From an uncultured Gemmata sp. (GTDB taxonomy: Bacteria > Planctomycetota > Planctomycetia > Gemmatales > Gemmataceae): a stretch of DNA of 64,000 bases. The notes below the pieces were generated by a model. That model was not told the DNA's origin and did no database searches. It was given only the letters and a program-made list of their open reading frames with translations. Both the position numbers and the translations under genes were made by a program. Shown here one piece after another: positions 33,569 through 43,580 of this stretch. Position 1 is the first letter of the stretch; each line of letters starts with the position of its first letter. The stretch covers positions 1 through 64,000 of the forward strand of contig CALDUT010000020.1 in NCBI GenBank assembly GCA_937924775.1, in the 5' to 3' direction.

Positions 33569-35659
33569 TTACGCTTCGACCACCGCGACATGACGGCCGC
33601 CGAGCGATTCGAGGAAAGCTCGCGTTTCGTCGGGGTTGAACTTCTCGTCTTTGGCTTCAATCGTCAGGAAGAAACCGCCTTGTGTGCTGCGATGGAACGT
33701 GGGGTGGCTATCGACGGGGTGAAACAAGCGGGGCAGCCCGCAGAGGCCAATGAGGGCCAGGAGTGTAAAGAAGCCGGCGACCAGCACCGTCATTTCGAAA
33801 AAAATTGGTACGAAGGCTTCCCACGACCGGTACTCCTTGCCGCCGACGATGATCGGGTAGTAGTACGCGGAGAAGTAGAACTGCATGGCCACCGCGGCGG
33901 TCAATCCGGTCAGCGCGCCGGCAAGAGTGAAGAGCGGTAGGCGGCTGCGGGTGCGGCCAATCGCTTCCTTCATGCCGTGAACGTAGAAGGGGGTCCAGGC
34001 ATCGATGTGTTTATAGCCCGCGGCGAGTGTTTTCTTCGCGGCTTCGAGTAGCTGCGTTCCGTTGGCGAATTCGGCGATCGCCCCCCAGGGTGTGCCACGG
34101 CCACCGGGAGTGGGGATGAACGGCGGCACCGGCTCGCTGTGCGGTTTGACCTCCGTGATTGGCAACGATGGCGCACCATACGTGGCCGCTAACGCATGAT
34201 CGGCCGTCGGGTATTCGCCCTCGCTGCCTTTGAGGTACTGCCCGGTGGGGACGAAGTGGTAATGCGGGTTGGCCATCGGCAGAACCCCTTTCACTTCGGC
34301 CACTGCCACCATCGGCAAGAGGCGAATGAACAGCAGTGTGAGGGTGAAGAACAGTCCGAAATCGCCAAGCATTTGCAACCAATCCACCCAGGTGGGGTAG
34401 AATTGGCCCCACGAACCAGGCAAGAAATCGTGATGCAGCGATTGCACGATGATGACAAAGCGCTCGTACCACATCCCGACATTCACAAAGGTGACAACAA
34501 TCAGCACAAACCACGGCGTCTGCCGGCACCAGCGAACCCAGAACACCTGCGGGATGATGAGGTTGCATGTCATCATCACCCAATAGGCCCAGGTGTAGTC
34601 GCCGTCGAAGGCGCGATTCTTGAAGGTTTGCCATTCATAGGGATTGCCGGAGAACCACGCGATGAACAGTTCCATCAGGTAGGCGTAGCCTACCAGCGAA
34701 CCGGTGGCGAGGATGAACTTGCACATCACGTCGATGTGTTTGATCGTCACCACGTTTTCGAGCTTGTACGCGGCCCGCGCCGGGATCATGCACTGCAACA
34801 CCATCGCGAAACCGCCAAAGATGGCTCCGGCGACGAAATAGGGGGGGAAGATCGTCGTGTGCCAGCCAGGAATGATCGAGGTCGCAAAGTCGAAGCTAAC
34901 GACCGAGTGGACCGATAACACCAGCGGCGTACTCAGCCCAGCCAGCATCAGATACGCAACTTCATAATGCCGCCAGTTCCGCGTACTGCCACGCCAGCCC
35001 AGCGACAGGAAGCCGAAGATCCGTTGGCGCATCCGGCTTTTGGCGCGGTCGCGCAAAGTCGCCAGATCGGGAATCAACCCGATGTACCAGAAGATTAACG
35101 ACACCGTGAAATAGGTGCTGACCGCGAACAAGTCCCACAGTAGCGCCGAGCGGAAGTTCGGGAAGATGTGGTTGGCGTTGGGCAAGGGGAACATGAACCA
35201 CGCATACCAAAATCGCCCCACGTGAATCCCGGGGTAAATCCCGGCACAGATCACAGCGAAAATCGTCATCGCTTCAGAGAAGCGGTTGATGCTCGTTCGC
35301 CACTTCTGGCGGAACAAAAACAGAATGGCACTGATGAGCGTCCCGGCGTGGCCAATACCGATCCAGAACACGAAGTTGGTGATGTCGAAGGCCCAGTTCA
35401 CGGGGTTGTTCGATCCCCACACGCCCACGCCGGTGGAGATGAGGTACGTCGCGGCCAGAACGCCGCCGCACAACAGCGACGCGGTGATGAGAAACGCCGG
35501 CCACCACCAATACGGTTGCGGCTTCTCCGTGATGGAGCTGATTTGTTCCGAGAGCGAGTCGTAGGTCGCCGGTCCCCACACCAACGGAATGCGTGGCAGC
35601 GGGTCGGGGAAGGGCGGCCCGTGCGGCGCTTGGTGCGGTGGGTTTGTGGTGGTGGTCAT
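33569..35659 (-). CDS. actCD: Fused ActC-ActD subunit of alternative complex III
   Basis: 696 residues from ATG 35659 (GTG 35671 possible). Residues 1 to about 480 are ActC, an NrfD-like ten-helix membrane protein with the quinol pocket ([38 protein letters not shown]). After a Pro-rich linker, residues about 560-696 are an ActD domain: two helices ([39 protein letters not shown]) and the C-terminal [20 protein letters not shown]. ActC and ActD are separate proteins in Rhodothermus; here they are one chain. In the act operon between actB and actE. Confidence 0.9.
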   Translation of the reverse strand: MTTTTNPPHQAPHGPPFPDPLPRIPLVWGPATYDSLSEQISSITEKPQPYWWWPAFLITASLLCGGVLAATYLISTGVGVWGSNNPVNWAFDITNFVFWIGIGHAGTLISAILFLFRQKWRTSINRFSEAMTIFAVICAGIYPGIHVGRFWYAWFMFPLPNANHIFPNFRSALLWDLFAVSTYFTVSLIFWYIGLIPDLATLRDRAKSRMRQRIFGFLSLGWRGSTRNWRHYEVAYLMLAGLSTPLVLSVHSVVSFDFATSIIPGWHTTIFPPYFVAGAIFGGFAMVLQCMIPARAAYKLENVVTIKHIDVMCKFILATGSLVGYAYLMELFIAWFSGNPYEWQTFKNRAFDGDYTWAYWVMMTCNLIIPQVFWVRWCRQTPWFVLIVVTFVNVGMWYERFVIIVQSLHHDFLPGSWGQFYPTWVDWLQMLGDFGLFFTLTLLFIRLLPMVAVAEVKGVLPMANPHYHFVPTGQYLKGSEGEYPTADHALAATYGAPSLPITEVKPHSEPVPPFIPTPGGRGTPWGAIAEFANGTQLLEAAKKTLAAGYKHIDAWTPFYVHGMKEAIGRTRSRLPLFTLAGALTGLTAAVAMQFYFSAYYYPIIVGGKEYRSWEAFVPIFFEMTVLVAGFFTLLALIGLCGLPRLFHPVDSHPTFHRSTQGGFFLTIEAKDEKFNPDETRAFLESLGGRHVAVVEA

Positions 35660-35736
35660 GGCGTCATTCACAGTCGTGTCGGTCAGTGTGTTCCAAGGGG
35701 CTGATGCGGCCTTATGGGTCGAGTGGGCCGCTGGAG

Positions 35737-38700
35737 CTACAGCATTTCGGGGTTCAGGTTCCGCAGCCGGGGCAGATAGCTGGTCCGCGGTTTGGTATTG
35801 AGTTCGCCCAAAAGCAGATAGTCACTGTCGCGCTGTTTGAGTCGGCTGACGCGGCTATTGGGGTCGAGGGCGTTGCCGAAGGTGATGGCCCGCGTGGGGC
35901 ACGCCGCTTCGCAGGCGGTCACGATCACCCCATCGGGCACGATGACACGGCCCTGCGCATCAAGATCGTAGCCGGCGGCACGGGGGTTCTTCGGTTTGCG
36001 GTAGGCCCCGGCCGAACCATTGGCCGGTTGGTAGCTCTCGTCGATTTCCACGACCCGCCGACCTTGGGCCACTTCCGCCGCCGCGATCTTTGCGCCGTAT
36101 TTGCCGCGTTCGATCCGCTGCACACAGTAGGTGCATTTCTCCATCACCCCCCGCATGCGGAGTGAGACATCGGGGTTTTTCTGCATCTTGAGCGTTTCGG
36201 GAACGCCAGTGCCGCGGAAGTTCGCTCCCTCTCTGGCGAAAGGTGTGGGCACCCGCAGTTCGTCCAAGCCGCGTTTGTTGAAATCGAACCAATTGAAGCG
36301 GCGAACTTTGTACGGGCAGGCGTTGGCACAGTAACGAGTACCGATGCAACGATTGTACACTTGCAGGTTCAGTCCTTCATCGCTGTGAACCGCAGCATTC
36401 ACTGGGCACACTTGCTCGCAGGGGGCCGCTTCACAGTGGACGCAAGCGACCGGTTGGGTCACGATCCGCGGTTCCTCACTGGGGCCCGTGAAATAGCGGT
36501 CCAGGCGGATCCAGTGCATTTCGCGGTTCCTCTTCACCTCGTGCTTGCCCACTACCGGGATGTTATTTTCCGCCTGACAGGCGATCATACAGGCCGAACA
36601 GCCGATGCACGCGTTCAGATCGATCACCATGCCCCATTGGAACTGGCTGTCGAGCAATTCGGGCCGGGCCAAATCGAGGGGGAAGCGGGCCTGCTTCTCC
36701 CGGGCCGGGGCGGGTTTCGGCTGCGGATTGCCATAAACCCCTTGGAAACTCTTCTTGAGCATCTCCTCTGTGATGTGTCCATCCGGAGGAATCCCGATCA
36801 GCAGCCGGGAATGGTGCGAGGGTCCGCCGTCGTGGCTGTGTGTTAGCTCGTGCGGCTGGTGCGCGGTATGCGCTTCCTGCACCACCGCTTCGCGGACAAT
36901 ATCGCGGCCCTCAGGGATGACGCCGTGTTCCTGAGTAGTGACGAGATCAAACGTTCGCCCCGTCGGCTTCAGTTGCGCCCCAACGGCGATGTGCCGAGCA
37001 TTCGACGACCGCAACGGGAACACGTTCACACCGCCGCCCTGTGGTACACTCTCGATCCGCATTTCCCCCGACTGACCAAAAGCCAGGGCGAGGGAATAAT
37101 CCGCCTGCCCCGGCAGCACAAAGACCGGGACAGCCACAGCTTGTTGCTGCAGGCGAACTTCGATCAAGTCGCCCGTGCGGATGCCGAATTCGGCCGCTGT
37201 CGCCGGGCTGATACACGCGGCATTGTCCCACACCACTTTGGTGATCGGATCGGGCAGTTCCTGAAGCCAAGGGTTCATCACCCCGCGGCCATCGCCCACC
37301 GTGTACGACGCATGGAAGGTGACTTCAAGCGAGTCTTTCGTCGGCCCCGGAACAGGCTTGGCGGTGGCCACCGCCTTCGCCACACGCGACGTCTGCAGCT
37401 TGCGTGCAGCCGGCGATTCGGCGTCGGCATCGTCCTTTTTGTGCGCGTGAGGCAAAAAGCCGAGTTGCTTGTAGCGGTTGAAGGCCAGATCGAACTCGGC
37501 ATCGGTGATGGCGACACCGCTGCGGGCGGCAAACGATAGCCGCACGAAGTGGTACGCGGCTTTCTGAGCCGCGGTGTACGACACCACCGGTTTGCGGTCG
37601 GGCCCGGGCACTTGGGCCAGTTGCGCAAGCACTTCGAGAGCCGTGCGGCCCCCGCGTGGTGGGGGGGCCAAATCGTCGCTGCCACGGCGGCCACTGTTGA
37701 GCGGGGCGATGAGCGGCTGAACACAGCACAGGGAGCCATCACCGGCTTCAGTATCGCCCCAACTTTCGAGGAAATGGGCCAGCGGCAGATGCCAACTGCA
37801 CCGTTCAGAGGTCTGATCGAAGTAAAGGCCAAGGCGAATGGTGGTGCGGACCTTCGCGAGTTCTTCGGCGAAGCGAAGGTCGGCCGGGGCATTCAAGACC
37901 GGATTGCCGCCGATAATGACCAGTGTATTCACCTGGCCCTGGCGAATAGCATCGACCAATTGGGGCAAGGATGGATCGAGCATCTCCGGCGGCGCAGGGC
38001 GGAATTCCGCCATCCCCGCAGCGTAGTTCCCCAGGGCCACGTTGACAGCATGCGCTAGTGCGTGAACCCACGCCGGTTGCCGCGGACCGACCACCACGAG
38101 GCTGTTGCCGGCATGAGCGACGAAGTCGTTGGCGACCGCTTTCACCCACCGAGGATCGAATTCGCCCGGGCTGGGCAGCGCGGGGATCGCGTCCACATTT
38201 TTGAGAGCGGCCGCATGACGGGTCTTCAGTTCGTGTGCCAGTGCCACCAGATAGAAACCGATTCGCGAAGCCACCAGCCGGTAGCGGTGATCGGCCATGG
38301 TGCCGGTGATAGTGTACGTCGATTCAACAACGTACAGCCGGTTCCTATGCTGTTCGTCTTGGCGTTTGCTGGCGAAATTGCGGGCGTGAAACACGCTGTC
38401 GGTTTCGTTGCCGAGAAAGTCGCTGTCGAGTGCGAGTATTCGTTGGGCTCGCTCGAAATGGTAGCGGGGAAGAAGTTTCTCCCCGAAAGCGATCTCGGCC
38501 CCCTGCAGGGTTTCGCCGAGGTCATAGGCTTCATAGCTGTACCAGACCGTTTCGGGCCACTTGGCCGCGATCGCCTGGCGGAGCAGCCGCAGTGCGGGGA
38601 AGGGAACTTGTTCGGTTAGAATCGCCAGACCTCGGCCTTTGGCGGGCGTGAGTTGTTCGGCCAAGGTCCGGGCGAAACGATCATAGTCTTCCCATTTGCG

Positions 38701-39213
38701 CACGCTGCGGCCTTGCATCACGCCCGGATACCTCTCTGACATCACGCGATCCGGACTGTACAGATCGAAGATACTCGCTTGAGCGAATGCATCCGTGCTG
38801 CCACGGCTGCAGGGGTGCTGGGGATGGCCTTCGATCTTCGTGGGTCGGCCATCGTGGCTTTCCACCAACACCGGTAGCGCCCCGCCGGGGCGTGGAATGC
38901 TCGTGGCATAGAATGTCGGTTTGCCGTGAACAATGTGGCCGGTTTGTTCCTCGGGCACAGCCGCATACGGAAGAATCGGAATCTCCGGACGCCGACAGCC
39001 GGCCAAGGTAGCCATGGCCAAGGTGGCGCTGGAGAGTGTCAGAAACTTCCGCCGCGACAACGCAGCGGCACTAGGGTTATCGTCGCGCAGTTCGGCTTCA
39101 CCGAGCGATTCATAGACGTTGACAAAACCGGGGAATTCCTCGGTGGCCTGCGCACGGAAATCTGGTGTGGCCGCCAGATGATCCAGGCTCCGGTAATAAG
39201 TCGGTGCGGTCAT
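35737..39213 (-). CDS. actB: Alternative complex III Fe-S/molybdopterin-like subunit ActB
   Basis: 1158 residues from ATG 39213. A Tat signal, [21 protein letters not shown], sits at residues 53-72, including a lipobox-like AGC. The first two thirds are the molybdopterin-oxidoreductase-like ActB1 domain, which in this family has lost the cofactor. The last third is a ferredoxin-like ActB2 domain with Cys clusters [38 protein letters not shown] and CTYCVQ, the set binding three [4Fe-4S] and one [3Fe-4S]. Follows actA. Confidence 0.92.
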   Translation of the reverse strand: MTAPTYYRSLDHLAATPDFRAQATEEFPGFVNVYESLGEAELRDDNPSAAALSRRKFLTLSSATLAMATLAGCRRPEIPILPYAAVPEEQTGHIVHGKPTFYATSIPRPGGALPVLVESHDGRPTKIEGHPQHPCSRGSTDAFAQASIFDLYSPDRVMSERYPGVMQGRSVRKWEDYDRFARTLAEQLTPAKGRGLAILTEQVPFPALRLLRQAIAAKWPETVWYSYEAYDLGETLQGAEIAFGEKLLPRYHFERAQRILALDSDFLGNETDSVFHARNFASKRQDEQHRNRLYVVESTYTITGTMADHRYRLVASRIGFYLVALAHELKTRHAAALKNVDAIPALPSPGEFDPRWVKAVANDFVAHAGNSLVVVGPRQPAWVHALAHAVNVALGNYAAGMAEFRPAPPEMLDPSLPQLVDAIRQGQVNTLVIIGGNPVLNAPADLRFAEELAKVRTTIRLGLYFDQTSERCSWHLPLAHFLESWGDTEAGDGSLCCVQPLIAPLNSGRRGSDDLAPPPRGGRTALEVLAQLAQVPGPDRKPVVSYTAAQKAAYHFVRLSFAARSGVAITDAEFDLAFNRYKQLGFLPHAHKKDDADAESPAARKLQTSRVAKAVATAKPVPGPTKDSLEVTFHASYTVGDGRGVMNPWLQELPDPITKVVWDNAACISPATAAEFGIRTGDLIEVRLQQQAVAVPVFVLPGQADYSLALAFGQSGEMRIESVPQGGGVNVFPLRSSNARHIAVGAQLKPTGRTFDLVTTQEHGVIPEGRDIVREAVVQEAHTAHQPHELTHSHDGGPSHHSRLLIGIPPDGHITEEMLKKSFQGVYGNPQPKPAPAREKQARFPLDLARPELLDSQFQWGMVIDLNACIGCSACMIACQAENNIPVVGKHEVKRNREMHWIRLDRYFTGPSEEPRIVTQPVACVHCEAAPCEQVCPVNAAVHSDEGLNLQVYNRCIGTRYCANACPYKVRRFNWFDFNKRGLDELRVPTPFAREGANFRGTGVPETLKMQKNPDVSLRMRGVMEKCTYCVQRIERGKYGAKIAAAEVAQGRRVVEIDESYQPANGSAGAYRKPKNPRAAGYDLDAQGRVIVPDGVIVTACEAACPTRAITFGNALDPNSRVSRLKQRDSDYLLLGELNTKPRTSYLPRLRNLNPEML

Positions 39214-39268
39214 GGTGGGGTTGGGTTCCCAGGCGTGGGTTCGCTGTGTAATTCCACTCACCGGCGGG

Positions 39269-39934
39269 CTACCGGTGGCAACCTTGGCAAGTCATCGGGG
39301 CTTTGATCTGCAAATCCCTAGCGATGCCGGCCCCAATTTCGCTAGCAGTCTGGCCTTCGGGGGGTGCCCACTTCAGATTCGTCACTTCATTCACAGGACG
39401 CAGATGTTCGTGGGGATCAGTGTGGCACTTCAAGCACCAACCCATCGTTAGCGGTTGGTGATGGTAAACCACCTTCATCTCGTTGATGGGGCCGTGGCAC
39501 GCAATGCACGACACCCCCTTGTTCACATGCACCGCGTGGTTGAAGTAGGCGTATTCGGGCAGTTTGTGAATCCGTTTCCACTCCACCGGTTGGCCTGTGT
39601 CGTAGCTGGCACGAATCGGAGCCAATAGCGGGCTGTTGCCTTTCACGTTCGCCATTTTGGGGTTATGGCAATTCATGCACACTTGCGAAGTCGGTACGGA
39701 GGCATGCGGCGATTCATATACCGATTGATGGCAGTAGGCGCAATCCATCCCAAGCTTGCCGGCGTGCAGTTCGTGCGAAAAAGGCACCGGTTGCTCGGGT
39801 GCATAGCCCACCCGTGTGTAGCTTGGCAGTGCGTAGTAATACCAACCGACGACGAAAAGGCTGATCGCGACAAGCACGCCCACCGCGGCTTGACGAACAA
39901 CTGCATCCGTTGATCGCGAGAAGATGGCTGGCAA
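39269..39934 (-). CDS. actA: Alternative complex III pentaheme cytochrome ActA
   Basis: 221 residues from TTG 39934, supported by GAGGAG 8-9 nt upstream. One N-terminal membrane anchor (VGVLVAISLFVVGWYYYAL) and five heme c motifs: CAYCH, CMNCH, CIACH, CLKCH and CQGCH, the last near the C-terminus. This is the ActA pattern, the electron-collecting periplasmic subunit. First gene of the 15-kb respiratory block; a perfect palindrome lies 42-67 nt upstream of the start. Confidence 0.92.
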   Translation of the reverse strand: MPAIFSRSTDAVVRQAAVGVLVAISLFVVGWYYYALPSYTRVGYAPEQPVPFSHELHAGKLGMDCAYCHQSVYESPHASVPTSQVCMNCHNPKMANVKGNSPLLAPIRASYDTGQPVEWKRIHKLPEYAYFNHAVHVNKGVSCIACHGPINEMKVVYHHQPLTMGWCLKCHTDPHEHLRPVNEVTNLKWAPPEGQTASEIGAGIARDLQIKAPMTCQGCHR

Positions 39935-39975
39935 GTTCGATCTCCTCGAAGTGCCTAGCAGGATGCGAACGAACC

Positions 39976-40001
39976 GACTTTGTGAAAAATTTCACAAAGT
40001 C
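39976..40001. promoter_or_regulatory. Rex/CRP-like operator upstream of actA
   Basis: GACTTTGTGAAA and TTTCACAAAGTC are perfect reverse complements separated by AA. The core matches the Rex operator TTGTGAA-N4-TTCACAA at every defined position and also satisfies TGTGA-N6-TCACA of CRP/Clp-type regulators. It lies 42-67 nt before the actA start codon, where a repressor would cover the promoter. Confidence 0.65.
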
Positions 40002-40096
40002 ACTGGTATCATACATTCAGGAACTGTCCGCTGGCAAGTGGGCATCGCCGAACAACTGCGTTGACGATTCTGCGCAGACTATCGTCCCAGCTTTGG

Positions 40097-40204
40097 TTAG
40101 GGTCGGCCAAGGAAGCCGTAGAACCAAAACGGCAACGCGATGAGGAGCGGAATCGCAAAAATCGTGAATAACACCATCGCGGTATGTTTGAGAAACTTGT
40201 TCAT
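40097..40204 (-). CDS. 35-residue membrane microprotein
   Basis: A short ORF from ATG 40204 to TAA 40097-40099, preceded by GGAGG with a 7-nt spacer (a strong ribosome binding site). The product begins MNKFLKHTAMVL and continues as one hydrophobic helix (FTIFAIPLLIALPFWFYG) ending GRP. Same strand as actA, 95 nt upstream of the operator. Too short for ordinary gene finders. It could be a small subunit of the respiratory complexes or a leader; coding is inferred from the ribosome binding site and hydrophobic pattern. Confidence 0.55.
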   Translation of the reverse strand: MNKFLKHTAMVLFTIFAIPLLIALPFWFYGFLGRP

Positions 40205-40241
40205 GATCGGGCCTCCGCGTATTGTGGCGTCCCGGACTACG

Positions 40242-41462
40242 TTACGGGTTTGCCGCCGGTCTGTCTGCACGCCGACGATTATCGAACAGGTAGTAAACCG
40301 GATTGCTGAAGTCGCTTTTCACGGTTGTTGCGCTGGCCATTGTTCCGCGGGGACCGAACTGGCCGCATTGGCCTGTGCGCGGAATCACCCCCACGCGGAC
40401 AAAACCGGCACGCTCGAAAACCGGATTGCTGTGGCCCATCGCTGAGAGAGTTTCGATCCAATCCACCGGGCATAGTTCACACGCCCGCCGCACAAACGCC
40501 GCAGCAATTCCCACACCACGATATATCGGATGAAGCACCACACGCTGAAGCCACCACAACTGCTCATTCAACGCGGCCAGTGCCAGCGGCGACCGTGGCG
40601 ACTTCAACCCGAAGAACCATGAACGCAAGGATAGGCTCGCCGCCGGAGTGGCGAACACGCAAATGCCCACCGGCTCATCACCATGCCACAGCATCACCAC
40701 GCGCTTCACGAAGGCGAGCCGCTGTCCACGATAATGCCACCGTGCGAAGTACGGCCAATCGCGGAGGGAACCCTCCGACAGCCACAACTCGCGTGCCAAG
40801 GAAATACTTCGCCTCTGTCGCCTCCGGCGTTCGACGCTCACGTCGCCATCGCCCCGGCAGCGAACGACAACATCGGGGGCTAGATCGTCGAGGATGTCGT
40901 CATGCGTGGTGGCGGCGAGCAATCCCACGCCGGTGCGCGCCACCCATTTTCGCGCGTTGAAGGCCACGCACTTCGCCACAGTCCGGTCGAGAGTGGCCGT
41001 GAATTCGTCAGCTGCCAAAAACGGGGGCCGCTCTGGCGTAGCCGCCGGCGCAGTGGCGAAACCCCAGCCGAGCCGAAAGCGGTAACGTTCCCCTTCGCTC
41101 AGTTCCTGCGGGGTTCGTAACAACAGCCGTGCTTCGGAAAGTCCGCAGGCGGCGAGTATGGCCAGCCGCTCGTCGATCGCTCCCGGAAGCGCGTCGATCA
41201 GCGGCAATTCTGGTAACAGCTGCGATGCCACATCCAACGCATGCAATTGCTCAGCCACCGCCCGCAGCAAACTGGTCTTGCCGCTTCCACTGGGGCCAAC
41301 AAACAGCACGACATCCGCGGGTTGAATATCGAGCTGGAGATTCTCGCAAACGGTGTATTCAACGGCATGCTCTGGCAGCCCGAATTGGTCGGCGACAACT
41401 GCAGTGGCTAAACTGTGCCGCCGCGGAGTCAACGTATAACGAAGTGTGATCGGTGTTAGCAT
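40242..41462 (-). CDS. ABC-type ATPase fused to GNAT-like acetyltransferase domain
   Basis: 406 residues from ATG 41462 (AGGAGG with a 6-nt spacer). Residues 40-200 are an ABC-type ATPase: Walker A GPSGSGKT at 56-63, signature-like ELSEGERYRFRL, Walker B FLAADEFTATLDR and His switch THDDILD. Residues about 230-400 are GNAT-like: VVLHPIYRGVGIAAAFVRRA fits motif A and GHSNPVFERAGFVRVGVIPR motif B. There is no transporter partner. It sits 3' of the terminase gene on the same strand; phage-related ATPase/GNAT fusions occur next to terminases. Function unknown. Confidence 0.75.
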   Translation of the reverse strand: MLTPITLRYTLTPRRHSLATAVVADQFGLPEHAVEYTVCENLQLDIQPADVVLFVGPSGSGKTSLLRAVAEQLHALDVASQLLPELPLIDALPGAIDERLAILAACGLSEARLLLRTPQELSEGERYRFRLGWGFATAPAATPERPPFLAADEFTATLDRTVAKCVAFNARKWVARTGVGLLAATTHDDILDDLAPDVVVRCRGDGDVSVERRRRQRRSISLARELWLSEGSLRDWPYFARWHYRGQRLAFVKRVVMLWHGDEPVGICVFATPAASLSLRSWFFGLKSPRSPLALAALNEQLWWLQRVVLHPIYRGVGIAAAFVRRACELCPVDWIETLSAMGHSNPVFERAGFVRVGVIPRTGQCGQFGPRGTMASATTVKSDFSNPVYYLFDNRRRADRPAANP

Positions 41463-41538
41463 CGCGGACCTCCTGCATAAACTCAACGGGTGATAAAACA
41501 GCTCGTGTTCTCACTGAGAACACCACAGGCTCAACAGC

Positions 41539-41730
41539 ATGCTATCGGCCCCCCTGGAGCCGAACGGCTTACAGGATCTGCCCACTATCGGGCGCTACGA
41601 ATGGATCAACAGCCAACTGAAGGAAAAACCGATGGGTATCGAGGCGGACGAAATCAACGGTCTTCTCAACCGCTTGTTGGCCACGGTTATTCGTCGGCAC
41701 CAGCTGGCTTCACAGTGGCTGCGTAGCTGA
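41539..41730 (+). CDS. Short ORF between ABC-GNAT and terminase genes, doubtful
   Basis: 63 residues from ATG 41539, or 32 residues from ATG 41632, which has gaagga 10 nt upstream. The C-terminal part (MGIEADEINGLLNRLLATVI) would form an amphipathic helix. On the opposite strand to both neighbours. I cannot exclude a chance ORF; the rest of 41463-41803 shows nothing else. Confidence 0.3.
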   Translation: MLSAPLEPNGLQDLPTIGRYEWINSQLKEKPMGIEADEINGLLNRLLATVIRRHQLASQWLRS

Positions 41731-41803
41731 ACTATTCACCTGCCCCGTCGATACCTCAACTTCACAAGGGCATCACGACGGCATCTGGACATCCTCGTGA
41801 CCG

Positions 41804-43216
41804 TTACCAGATACGAGGTTCGCGACGATCCAGAAGGAAGGCTGCACCCATGGCCGCGGCATCGAGCAGGTCGTCGTGTTCCCCAAAAGGAAAGCTCAGC
41901 ATCTCGTCGTACAATTCGCGTTGACCGACATCAACCATTGTGCCCCTATCTTGTTTGAGTCGGAACGAACCATTCTCGACCGCGACACTGAATGCCGCGA
42001 TGCGGCTAGCTTTGTCGGTGGATTGTGTGACCGCAAGGAGTTTGGGACCAAAGCGGGTTTGCCGCGTGAATAAATCCTTGAGGCCTCGGAAAGCGGCGTT
42101 TGTTTCAAAAAGGATTACCGCCGGGTTCCATGCGCGATCGAAGGCGTCGATGAGTTGTAACAACTCCGGAGCTGCGACCCGTCGGGCCGCACACGCCAAA
42201 ACATGAATCTCCACCACGGATCGCCGCGTAGACGTTCGCCCCAGCACCACCAATGCCGAGCGATCAGCCCCCGCCGTGGTACTCACCGCGGGATCGACCG
42301 CTACCACGATGCTGTCGTATTCTGCCGGCTCACACCAACACCGCACCCAATTGGGGCGAATCAGCGTTTCCTCCGTGGCCACAGGCAGCAACCGATAGCC
42401 CCGGGCGAAGGATGCACTGCCAATCTCCTCAAGCCGGGTTTGCAACCGCTGGGTGGGCCATTTCTCCGGCCACAGTGGTTCCAGATCCGGGCCAATCGCC
42501 CGGCGAAAGATGGCGTAGGCTCCGCTTTTCTTCAACCGCGCGTTGAGATCGTCGCTGTGCCAGGGAGTACACAAGCCCCAGAACCGACCATCGGGTTCTA
42601 GCAGATTCATCAAGTTGTTGGTGAAGTAAGCAGCGACCCGCTCACGCTCAGCGCGGCTATGCAACGCGCGAACGTCCACGACATCATCGCAAATCAGCAA
42701 ATCGGCGCGCGTGCCTGTGCAACCGGTACCGATGCCGAAGGCCGCAACACTCGGCCCGATCTTCGGTGGAGCTGTTGTGAGGGTGAATTCCCTGCTACTC
42801 CACGGGCGACCGCTGCGCAGGGTGGGGAAGGCCGTTCGCACCCGGTCGTTGCGGGAAATGCTATCCCGCAAAAAACGACTCCGTTCGTGAGCCACAGCCT
42901 CGGTGGCGCAAACGATCTTGACCCGCAAGTCCGGGTTCTTGCCTAACTCCCACAACACGCGACAACACACTTGAAAGCTCTTGCCATGATCCCGCGGCAA
43001 TTCCACCAACGCTTTGCTGTGCTGGCTCAGAAAGTCCTGCAATTCCCGATGAAACGCCGCTTGTCGAATCGGCTCGCCGCGTGTGTCGGTAAAGCAATGT
43101 TCGATGAAGTCGTTCACATCCGCGAAGCTCGTGACGACACGGAAGCCACGATCCGGGGGTGGAACCGGATCCGAGCGTGGACGACGACAAACCGGCCACG
43201 GGGCATGGGTACTCAT
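41804..43216 (-). CDS. Phage terminase large subunit-like protein
   Basis: 470 residues from ATG 43216 (ggggag upstream). N-terminal ATPase: Walker A-like LVELPRDHGKS near 70-80, Walker B LLICDDVVD. C-terminal RNase H-like nuclease: VVAVDPAVSTTAGADRSALV supplies the first Asp, FETNAAFRGL a Glu, and EHDDLLDAAAMG the last Asp pair. This is the TerL architecture for packaging DNA into proheads. No portal, capsid, small terminase or integrase is nearby, so it is a domesticated or remnant gene paired with the ABC-GNAT gene. Confidence 0.82.
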   Translation of the reverse strand: MSTHAPWPVCRRPRSDPVPPPDRGFRVVTSFADVNDFIEHCFTDTRGEPIRQAAFHRELQDFLSQHSKALVELPRDHGKSFQVCCRVLWELGKNPDLRVKIVCATEAVAHERSRFLRDSISRNDRVRTAFPTLRSGRPWSSREFTLTTAPPKIGPSVAAFGIGTGCTGTRADLLICDDVVDVRALHSRAERERVAAYFTNNLMNLLEPDGRFWGLCTPWHSDDLNARLKKSGAYAIFRRAIGPDLEPLWPEKWPTQRLQTRLEEIGSASFARGYRLLPVATEETLIRPNWVRCWCEPAEYDSIVVAVDPAVSTTAGADRSALVVLGRTSTRRSVVEIHVLACAARRVAAPELLQLIDAFDRAWNPAVILFETNAAFRGLKDLFTRQTRFGPKLLAVTQSTDKASRIAAFSVAVENGSFRLKQDRGTMVDVGQRELYDEMLSFPFGEHDDLLDAAAMGAAFLLDRREPRIW

Positions 43217-43580
43217 AGCACTCTCCCCCCACCAGGGAAATGACACTCCCCCACCCGGGGGATAGCCGCTGGGGGCTATCCCCCGGCCGTCACCCTAGGA
43301 AGAAAAAGTGTACTTTTGTTACCTGCTCCTGTAACTCTGCGCAATAAGTATTCATTTGTCAACTAAAAATGACAAGAAGTGGTTTTTTTTCCCCCTTGGG
43401 CTTCCGGAGACAAGACCCCACGAGTGAAAAGGGAGCCGACGCGAACTAGCCGGGGCAGAGGTGACAAGAAAACCCACGCGGACCAGCAGAGGCGATAGTG
43501 TTGTGGCGCTCAGGCCATCGCGCCCTTGAACTGTACGAACCCCCGCGCATCCGCCAGTAGAGGCGATAGTGTTGTGCCGC
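43217..43580. other. Non-coding region upstream of terminase gene
   Basis: About 360 nt with no supported gene. It holds a perfect 13-bp hairpin (43255-43286), AT-rich DNA at 43305-43400 (possible promoter: taagtattcatttgtcaac) and most of a duplicated 33-bp repeat (43483-43586). Confidence 0.5.
43255..43286. repeat. Perfect 13-bp inverted repeat in terminase 5' region
   Basis: ccgggggatagcc (43255-43267) and ggctatcccccgg (43274-43286) around loop gctggg. It lies 39-70 nt upstream of the terminase start. It could be a transcription attenuator, or a remnant packaging or recombination site. Confidence 0.75.

Noticed and set aside
43360-43400. Terminator-like TTGTCA/TGACAA stem with nearby T-run
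   Set aside because: Only six base pairs, A-rich loop, and the T-run is displaced; no gene ends there in that direction.
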